Shown: positions 1 to 4,146 of the stretch, piece after piece
How the letters are laid out: each line of letters begins with the position of its first letter
Numbering within the stretch: position 1 is the first letter of the stretch
Assembly: GCA_041497995.1 (NCBI GenBank)
Contig: JBGQHM010000449.1
Location: forward strand, 1 to 5,231
Source: DATKMS01 sp041497995
GTDB lineage: Bacteria; Desulfobacterota; Binatia; HRBIN30
DNA: 5,231 nt
Direction of reading: 5' to 3'
Notes under the pieces: model-generated
Told to the model about the DNA's origin: nothing
Database searches by the model: none
Seen by the model: only the letters and a program-made list of their open reading frames with translations
Program-made: the position numbers and the translations under genes

Positions 1-33
1 AGGGACGATGACCAGCTGGTAAATCGCCGGGCT

Positions 34-708
34 TTGACGCAGAACGCGGGTCGGAGGTCGCTTCTATGTGGACACGACGGCTCGCCGCGCGCGCATCCCT
101 CACCCACGGCACCCGCAGCGGCGTCACGCACACCCGGAGCGCTGCCCGAGGGCGTGGTGCTGCCGCGCTACAGCGAAGTGGTGGCGGAGACTGGTAGGAA
201 CCTGGCCTACGACCAACCCGCGGCCACGGTCGACCCGCTCGGCTTTCAACAGATGAACATCAATTGGCGGAATTTCTATCTTAGCGCGGCGCTGGAGCTC
301 GAAGGCCACCTCGACCGCAGCCGCTACAGCCCCAAGCGCGGCACCGCGATCCTGGAACGGTTGCCCCTCGTCAACCTCCTGGAGAAGATGCTGACGCGTA
401 TCGATGCGGAGCAGACCCAAGACGTGCACATGACGGTGCCGTTTCATTTGGCCGACAGCGGCCAGGACTACGCCTTGGAGATTCGCCGCGGCATCGTGCA
501 GCTGCATCGACGACAGCCGCCGCACGCCGACGTCACGCTGAGCGGGAACGAGGATGATCTCCGGCGCATGCTCCTGCGGCAAACGAGCTTTCTCAAGGAG
601 TGGGCGCTCGGCCGCATTCACGTCGACGGCAGCACCTCTGACATGGCGCGCTTCTTCGGCTACTTCGATCCACCCGCCGAGACGCCGCCGAATCTTGTCG
701 TGCGCTGA
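34..708 (+). CDS. Alkylsulfatase C-terminal / SCP2-like domain protein, N-terminus uncertain or truncated
   Basis: Residues are numbered from a TTG at 34. Residues about 76-91 (INWRNFYLSAALELEG) resemble the end of the dimerisation region of class III (metallo-beta-lactamase) alkylsulfatases of the SdsA1/YjcS/BDS1 type. Residues about 105-215 resemble their C-terminal SCP2-like domain, thought to bind the hydrophobic alkyl chain: LVNLLEKMLTRIDAEQTQD, then a beta-rich stretch, SFLKEWALGRIHVDG and a closing FFGYFDPP. The zinc-binding catalytic domain (HxHxDH), several hundred residues in known members, is absent. The frame stays open to base 1, but third-position G/C is clearly lower before about 136 than after it, so coding may really begin near the GTG codons at 154 or 157. 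No convincing ribosome binding site favours any start. It may be a stand-alone lipid-binding protein, the remnant of a broken sulfatase gene, or the end of a gene whose upstream part lies outside. The domain call is fairly safe; sulfatase activity is not implied. Confidence 0.6.
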   Translation: MTQNAGRRSLLCGHDGSPRAHPSPTAPAAASRTPGALPEGVVLPRYSEVVAETGRNLAYDQPAATVDPLGFQQMNINWRNFYLSAALELEGHLDRSRYSPKRGTAILERLPLVNLLEKMLTRIDAEQTQDVHMTVPFHLADSGQDYALEIRRGIVQLHRRQPPHADVTLSGNEDDLRRMLLRQTSFLKEWALGRIHVDGSTSDMARFFGYFDPPAETPPNLVVR

Positions 709-729
709 TGGGCCGGGCGTATGAATGCG

Positions 730-1548
730 TCAGCGCGGCCCGCTGAGCAGCGGGCTGCGCCGCGCCACGAACTGTCCCAAGCGAAGTGCGAGCCGCGGCG
801 CGAGGCGATAGGTCAGCCAGGTGATCTTGGCGAACCGCGTGACGACGATGATCGGATGATTGCGGGCGACCCCACGCAGGATGTCGCGCGCACAGGCGTC
901 GGGCGAGTACAAACGGACCGGCATACTGTTCAATACCGTATCTCGGTCAGTGTTCAGCCAGCGAATGGCGTCCTTGATTGGCGTGTCGATGAAGCCTGGG
1001 CAGACGACGCTGACGCGAACGCCGTACGCGGCCGCCTCGCCGCGGAGCGACAATGACAGACCGACGAGGGCGTGCTTGGTGGTGGCGTAGCCGGTGGCGC
1101 CCGGCGTGGGCGTCAAGCCGGCAAGCGAAGCCGTATTCACCATGTGGCCGAACCCTTGCCGGATCATGATCGGGTACGCGGCGCTGATGCCGTGGATGAC
1201 GCCGCGCAGGTTCACGTCAACGAGGCGATTCCAGTCCGGGAGCGTCATATGACGTGCGTCACCCATGATTCCAATGCCGGCATTGTTGAACAGATAGTCG
1301 AGGCGCCCGTGTGTGCTGGCTACCTCGTTGACGCAGCGCTCCACGCTCGCCGCGTCGGTCACATCCACGGCGGCGCCGCTCGCCACACCACTTGGTGCTA
1401 TGGCAAGCGCCGCTGCATGGGCACCGTCACCGTTCACGTCTGCCAGCACGACGCGCGCACCGCGTTCTACCAGCGCCGCACCCAGCGCCCGTCCGATGCC
1501 TGACGCCCCTCCCGTGATGATCGCGATCTTGCCTGCAAAGATGTCCAT
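730..1548 (-). CDS. Short-chain dehydrogenase/reductase (classical SDR)
   Basis: This 272-residue protein has all the classical SDR marks. The nucleotide-binding TGGASGIG is at 12-19, and Asp37 ends beta-2 (LADV), which in this family usually means NAD(H) rather than NADP(H). NNAG is at 88-91 and DVN at 111-113. The catalytic residues are Ser141 (VNTAS), Tyr154 and Lys158 (YATTK), with PGFIDTP at 184-190. It should oxidise or reduce a hydroxyl/carbonyl substrate in the cytosol; the substrate cannot be read from sequence. After about residue 230 there is a basic, amphipathic tail (VTRFAKITWLTYRLAPRL) that could touch a membrane or form the substrate lid. The ATG at 1548 is chosen because it puts the Rossmann strand right at the N-terminus and has purine-rich GAGAGGG just before it, with AAAGGAG a little further up. 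The frame extends to 1695, but that stretch does not look coding. It converges on the sulfatase-type gene with a 21-base gap. Confidence 0.9.
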   Translation of the reverse strand: MDIFAGKIAIITGGASGIGRALGAALVERGARVVLADVNGDGAHAAALAIAPSGVASGAAVDVTDAASVERCVNEVASTHGRLDYLFNNAGIGIMGDARHMTLPDWNRLVDVNLRGVIHGISAAYPIMIRQGFGHMVNTASLAGLTPTPGATGYATTKHALVGLSLSLRGEAAAYGVRVSVVCPGFIDTPIKDAIRWLNTDRDTVLNSMPVRLYSPDACARDILRGVARNHPIIVVTRFAKITWLTYRLAPRLALRLGQFVARRSPLLSGPR

Positions 1549-1701
1549 GCCCTCTCTTACGCTCCTTTCCAGGGCAAAGGTCCAGACCCCATTTCTGCAG
1601 TTGTTCCCCAACACCTTGCGCTGTGACGTATGCCTGCTAGGGTTGCTGCACTCAGGACTGACTGTCCGGCGCGAGAAAACCCCGCCTAGCACCATGGCGT
1701 C

Positions 1702-1729
1702 TTGGCACGCCTCCCGCTCCTCACATGTT
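1702..1729 (+). promoter_or_regulatory. Weak sigma70-like promoter candidate for the RRM gene
   Basis: TTGGCA (1702-1707, five of six matches to TTGACA) lies 16 bases before CATGTT (1724-1729, three of six matches to TATAAT). Transcription from here would give an untranslated leader of about 85 bases. The -10 match is poor, so this is only the best candidate in the divergent 273-base spacer (1549-1821). I see no small gene in that spacer. Confidence 0.2.
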
Positions 1730-1740
1730 CAGCAATGACA

Positions 1741-1757
1741 ACGACAACAGGTGTCGT
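1741..1757 (+). other. Small inverted repeat in the RRM gene leader
   Basis: ACGACA and TGTCGT pair perfectly around a five-base loop, about 65 bases before the RRM start codon. With no T-run after it, it is not a terminator. It could be a leader RNA hairpin or a protein-binding inverted repeat; six pairs could also arise by chance. Confidence 0.3.
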
Positions 1758-1807
1758 CGTCTTGAAGAGCCAAAACGCAACGCGGTCGCGGCGGCGGCCC
1801 AAGGTAC

Positions 1808-1813
1808 AAGGAG
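1808..1813 (+). promoter_or_regulatory. Ribosome binding site fixing the RRM start
   Basis: AAGGAG stands eight bases before the ATG at 1822. This selects that codon over the in-frame TTG at 1702, which has no such site and would add a low-complexity extension ahead of the RRM. Confidence 0.8.
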
Positions 1814-1821
1814 TTCATGCG

Positions 1822-2109
1822 ATGGGAAGAAAACTGTACGTCGGCAACCTCGGGTTCGACGTCAACAACAAGGATCTCGAAGACCTGTTTGCTCAAGCTG
1901 GGGCTTGCGAGTCGGTCGCGGTCATCACTGACCGCGAGACCGGACAGTCGCGCGGCTTCGGCTTCGTCGAGATGGGCTCAAACAGCGAAGCCCAGAAAGC
2001 CATCCAGCAGTTCGATGGCCAGGAGCTCAAGGGTCGCGCGCTCAAGGTCAACGAGGCCAAAGAGCGTGAAGCCAACCGCGGTGGCGGCGGCGGCAGAGGT
2101 CGCTACTAA
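1822..2109 (+). CDS. Single-RRM RNA-binding protein with Gly/Arg tail
   Basis: This 95-residue protein is essentially one RNA recognition motif. RNP2 is LYVGNL at 5-10 and RNP1 is RGFGFVEM at 44-51, carrying the aromatic residues that stack on RNA bases. The rest of the beta-alpha-beta-beta-alpha-beta fold runs to about residue 78 (GRALKVNEA). A short tail, REANRGGGGGRGRY, follows, like the glycine-rich ends of plant and cyanobacterial RNA-binding proteins. Bacterial members of this family are short cytosolic proteins of about this length. In cyanobacteria several are cold-induced and act on RNA folding or localisation; a role as RNA chaperone here is inference. It has a strong ribosome binding site, stands alone with its own terminator at 2121-2150, and is therefore probably monocistronic. 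Confidence 0.93.
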   Translation: MGRKLYVGNLGFDVNNKDLEDLFAQAGACESVAVITDRETGQSRGFGFVEMGSNSEAQKAIQQFDGQELKGRALKVNEAKEREANRGGGGGRGRY

Positions 2110-2120
2110 ACCACCCACGA

Positions 2121-2154
2121 TTCGCGCCCGCCCTCCGCGGCGGGCGCGAACCTT
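2121..2154 (+). terminator. Rho-independent-type terminator after the RRM gene
   Basis: TTCGCGCCCGCC (2121-2132) pairs perfectly over 12 bases with GGCGGGCGCGAA (2139-2150) around the loop CTCCGC, 11 bases past the stop codon. The following tract (CCTTTGCATT) is poor in T, so release may be inefficient or factor-aided, but the very stable GC stem and its position argue for a 3' end or an RNA-stabilising hairpin. Confidence 0.75.
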
Positions 2155-2329
2155 TGCATTCGGTCGACTGTGCAGCGCGCCAACGGCAGCTGACCGACTT
2201 GCTACTCCTACTGACCCGACAATTGCGGCGTAGGCCGCGCGGTCGCGGTCCCACAATTCACATACATTCGTGAGACGTTGGTCTCAGCGGTGCGCCGTGC
2301 TACCGATCGGTGCCCGGGGGACGACGACG

Positions 2330-3139
2330 ATGACCGACTCATTTCTTGCGCACTACGGTCCATGGGCGCTAGTTGCTGGCGGCTCATTCGGTATGGGTGC
2401 CGCTTACTCGCGGCAGCTGGCGCAGCGGGGACTCAACGTTGTCCTGGTCGCCGACGCTGCGGAGCCGCTCGAATCGCTGGCGCGGACGCTGGCAGCGGAG
2501 CATCGTGTCGAGACGCGTGCCCTCGTCATCGACCTGGCTGCGCCCGACATGCTCGCTCAGCTCGACACGGCGACGCGGGATCTCGAGATCGGGCTGCTGG
2601 TGTACAACGCCGCGCACTCGGTCGTCGGCCGCTTCCTCGACGTTTCATTGGACAACAAGGTGCGCATGCTCGACGTGAACTGCCGCGGACCGTTGCTGCT
2701 CAGTCATCACTTCGGTGCGCGCATGGCGGAGCGCCGCCGCGGCGGAATCATTCTGATGTCGTCGCTCTCCGGCTTTCAGGGTCACGCCATGGTTGGTACC
2801 TATGCGGCCACCAAGGCCTTCGACTTGGTGCTTGGCGAGGCCCTGTGGGCGGAGTTGCGGGAGACGGGGGTGGACGTGCTGGCCTTCTGTCCCGGCGCGA
2901 CCCGCACGCCGGGGTACCTTGGGAGCAACCCGCGGCCCACCGGCGCGCTGTCGGCACCACTCATGGACGCGGACGAAACGGTCGCCGAGGCACTCACCGC
3001 ACTCGGGCGCGGGCCGACCCGCATTGCCGGCCGCTCGAACCGCCTGGCGGCGTTCGTGCTGCACCGCCTACTGCCGCGCCGTACGCTGGTCGAGCTGATG
3101 AGTCGGACGACGCGTGCGATGTACGATCGCGCCCCGTGA
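2330..3139 (+). CDS. Short-chain dehydrogenase/reductase, variant cofactor motif
   Basis: This 269-residue SDR-fold oxidoreductase has the N-terminal HYGPWALVAGGSFGMG pattern seen in SDRs annotated as 17-beta-hydroxysteroid-dehydrogenase- or ketoreductase-like. The glycine motif is AGGSFGMG at 16-23, with Ala in place of the usual Thr. The NNAG element is YNAA at 92-95, and Asn117 is kept (DVN). The catalytic set is intact: Ser145 (MSS), Tyr158 and Lys162 (YAATK), followed by CPGATRTPG at 187-195. The fold and catalytic residues predict an NAD(P)-dependent reductase or dehydrogenase; substrate unknown. The ATG at 2330 is preferred: GGGGGA lies eight bases upstream and the family pattern begins within ten residues. 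An in-frame GTG at 2270 would add 20 unlike residues. Some 175 bases after the RRM terminator separate it from that gene, so it is probably transcribed on its own. No clear promoter is visible there, only a five-pair hairpin at 2225-2238. Confidence 0.88.
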   Translation: MTDSFLAHYGPWALVAGGSFGMGAAYSRQLAQRGLNVVLVADAAEPLESLARTLAAEHRVETRALVIDLAAPDMLAQLDTATRDLEIGLLVYNAAHSVVGRFLDVSLDNKVRMLDVNCRGPLLLSHHFGARMAERRRGGIILMSSLSGFQGHAMVGTYAATKAFDLVLGEALWAELRETGVDVLAFCPGATRTPGYLGSNPRPTGALSAPLMDADETVAEALTALGRGPTRIAGRSNRLAAFVLHRLLPRRTLVELMSRTTRAMYDRAP

Positions 3140-3183
3140 TGCGCCTACCCGCCGCTCACAGGGGCGCTCGATCACTCACGATC

Positions 3184-3212
3184 GGATCCTGCACGCGAAT
3201 CCGCGTGGGTCC
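3184..3212. terminator. Possible bidirectional terminator between convergent genes
   Basis: CACGCG (3192-3197) and CGCGTG (3202-3207) pair around AATC. With small bulges, the flanks GGA/CC on the left and GG/TCC on the right extend the stem. It sits in the 85-base space between the stops of the convergent SDR and membrane-protein genes, where a shared terminator is expected. Neither side has a good T-run, so it may be only a weak or factor-assisted end. Confidence 0.35.
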
Positions 3213-3224
3213 GTCAACCTTAAC

Positions 3225-3752
3225 TTACGGCTCGATCCTGAGGTGCGGATGTCGCCGCCAGAAGTAGAGCGCCATGACCACCGCTGCTAGCAAGTTACCG
3301 ACGAGGATTGCCGGCCATGCCAGGGCATGGAGCACCGGCTGCGCAACGGCCATCGCCGCGACAAGAAAACCAAACTCGAAGATGACGAAGAGCAGGATGA
3401 CGCCGAAGCCGACGTTGGGCCGTTGATCGGCCACGGCCAGCAACCGCGATGCGGCACCGCCGATAGTCACGAAAACCAGGAAATGAACCCACGTCGCTGC
3501 CAACACCATCTCGAATGACACCGCCGGGGGTTGTGAGGAATCCAACCCTTGCCCGCCCCGAAACAGCGCAGTGCCTATGACCGTTGGGGTGAACAGCGGG
3601 TGGCCGTTTATGCTGTCGAGGATCAAAAGCCAAACGGCGACGGTCGCCGCAGCGAGCATGCCGGCGACAATTCCTTCCTGATATACCTTGGTGAGATCCT
3701 GCGTGGGTGTGCCCACGCCGGTATGGGTGAGTGACTCTGACTGGCCGGTCAT
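3225..3752 (-). CDS. Uncharacterised four-helix integral membrane protein
   Basis: This 175-residue protein has four hydrophobic segments at about 27-47, 82-104, 115-137 and 143-165. The short N-terminus is polar, and the basic end (YFWRRHPHLRIEP) implies both termini are cytoplasmic. A loop after helix 1 reads INGHPLFTPTVIGTALF. I associate this pattern (a helix ending in D, then a hydrophilic G-P-L-FTP turn and LG) with small hypothetical membrane proteins found in several GC-rich bacterial groups, but know no function for them. The Glu in helix 3 (IFEFGF) and His90 at the start of helix 2 (WVHFLVF) are the only notable polar residues within the helices. The start at 3752 is well supported: AAGGAG sits six bases before the ATG. 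It diverges from the ilvB leader region, and a link to branched-chain amino acids is not suggested by sequence. Confidence 0.85.
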   Translation of the reverse strand: MTGQSESLTHTGVGTPTQDLTKVYQEGIVAGMLAAATVAVWLLILDSINGHPLFTPTVIGTALFRGGQGLDSSQPPAVSFEMVLAATWVHFLVFVTIGGAASRLLAVADQRPNVGFGVILLFVIFEFGFLVAAMAVAQPVLHALAWPAILVGNLLAAVVMALYFWRRHPHLRIEP

Positions 3753-3796
3753 CGTGCTCTCCTTTCTGGCCGGGAGCCGACTAATGACTATGTTTC

Positions 3797-3825
3797 AGAG
3801 TAAACCCAGAGGGCGTGAGTGTCCA
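3797..3825 (-). promoter_or_regulatory. Candidate promoter of the membrane-protein gene
   Basis: On the minus strand TGGACA (3825-3820) and TACTCT (3802-3797) are separated by 17 bases, giving a leader of roughly 40 bases before the ATG at 3752. The -35 is good and the -10 is mediocre. Position and spacing are right, but chance matches of this quality are common. Confidence 0.25.
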
Positions 3826-3874
3826 TATCGTACGACCTGCATGTACGGCGCGGCCCCCCGGAGCGCGCATCGCC

Positions 3875-3884
3875 CACGATCGTG
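3875..3884. promoter_or_regulatory. Ten-base perfect palindrome in the divergent spacer
   Basis: CACGATCGTG is its own reverse complement. It lies between the membrane-protein gene and the ilvB leader ORF, where an operator for either direction would sit. No known regulator site is recognised, and the rest of 3753-3932 shows no gene. I could not identify a convincing promoter for the leader transcript, which must start upstream of about 3930. Confidence 0.25.
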
Positions 3885-3932
3885 TGAACTGCGACCTTGC
3901 CTCGACGCTGAGATCCGGGGTAAGCAGAGCCC

Positions 3933-4025
3933 ATGTACCCCGCAGCACGCCAACCGATGATCGACCGATCTGCGCTCTCCCTGCTTGTGGTGGTTGTGCT
4001 GGTGCTCAAGGCCGTCGCGCCATAG
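3933..4025 (+). CDS. ilvB leader peptide (attenuation, Leu/Val-rich)
   Basis: This short ORF encodes 30 residues from the ATG at 3933, or 22 from the in-frame ATG at 3957, and is closed upstream by TAA at 3921. Its core at 3975-4007 reads LSLLVVVVLVL: five Leu and five Val codons in eleven, followed by KAVAP and a stop. Such codon runs in short ORFs before amino-acid operons make the ribosome sense charged tRNA: stalling when Leu or Val is scarce lets an antiterminator form. The E. coli ilvB leader (ivbL) is likewise rich in Val and Leu and of similar length; the peptides need not be homologous. The ORF ends 22 bases before the terminator stem and 120 before ilvB. No strong ribosome binding site is seen; GGGGTAAG before 3933 is the best, so the start is unsettled. 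The stretch is hydrophobic, but the peptide is expected to act only through being translated. Confidence 0.8.
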   Translation: MYPAARQPMIDRSALSLLVVVVLVLKAVAP

Positions 4026-4068
4026 CGGGGAGGACATAACGATTTTGAACCCCTGCCGGCGCGAGGCC
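4010..4068 (+). promoter_or_regulatory. Antiterminator hairpin of the ilvB attenuator
   Basis: Bases 4010-4021 (GGCCGTCGCGCC) pair with 4058-4068 (GGCGCGAGGCC) over 11 pairs with G4014 bulged. Then 4025-4030 (GCGGGG) pairs with 4050-4056 (CCCCTGC) over six more with T4054 bulged. The loop is 4031-4049. This uses up the whole 5' arm of the terminator except two A's, so the two folds exclude each other. The 5' arm starts directly after the last codon of the Leu/Val run: a ribosome stalled in the run leaves most or all of it free, while one at the stop codon (4023-4025) covers it. Bases 3938-3943 (CCCCGC) are a perfect complement of 4025-4030 and might form a protecting 1:2 pairing. All pairs were read by eye; no folding energies were computed. 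Confidence 0.75.
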
Positions 4069-4086
4069 GGCGGGGGTTTTGTTTTT
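4048..4086 (+). terminator. Intrinsic terminator (attenuator) upstream of ilvB
   Basis: AACCCCTGCCGGC (4048-4060) pairs with GCCGGCGGGGGTT (4066-4078) over 13 bases, with one T-G wobble, around the loop GCGAG. TTTTGTTTTT (4077-4086) follows at once. It is the best intrinsic terminator in the window, yet lies only about 60 bases before ilvB and downstream of no ordinary gene, only the Leu/Val-rich leader ORF. That placement makes it the attenuator of ilvB rather than a gene end. Confidence 0.92.
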
Positions 4087-4087
4087 C

Positions 4088-4146
4088 TGGAGCCCCTCCC
4101 GGTCCCCGATCCGCGCAGGGAACCACGTAGGAAGGAGCAGGCTCCA
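4088..4146 (+). promoter_or_regulatory. Possible hairpin hiding the ilvB ribosome binding site
   Basis: TGGAGCC (4088-4094) is a perfect complement of GGCTCCA (4140-4146), and CTCC (4096-4099) pairs with GGAG (4134-4137) across a small internal loop. Together they would cover the Shine-Dalgarno AAGGAG (4132-4137), which lies eight bases before the ATG, and the A of the start codon. It begins right after the attenuator T-run, so it could form only on read-through RNA. The loop of some 34 bases weakens the case. Confidence 0.35.

Noticed and set aside
124..621. 165-codon minus-strand open frame opposite the sulfatase-type domain
   Set aside because: The plus-strand frame has recognisable family signatures; this one has none.
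738..755. Seven-bp hairpin GCCCGCT-GAGC-AGCGGGC near the convergent stops
   Set aside because: It lies inside the SDR reading frame, has no T-run on either strand, and is as easily coding sequence as a terminator.
1072..1503. 143-codon plus-strand open frame opposite the first SDR
   Set aside because: It is antisense to a motif-complete SDR, has no recognisable domain and has atypical composition.
1549..1695. N-terminal extension of the first SDR to an upstream start
   Set aside because: The extra 49 residues do not resemble SDRs, and the ATG at 1548 begins right at the Rossmann fold with purine-rich sequence before it.
2278..3267. 329-codon open frame on the plus strand overlapping the second SDR
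   Set aside because: Its product is an Arg/Cys-rich, low-complexity shadow of the SDR gene, which carries clear catalytic motifs in its own frame.
3897..3926. TTGCCT ... TAAGCA as promoter of the ilvB leader transcript
   Set aside because: The -10 match is too poor, and transcription would begin at or past the leader start codon at 3933.
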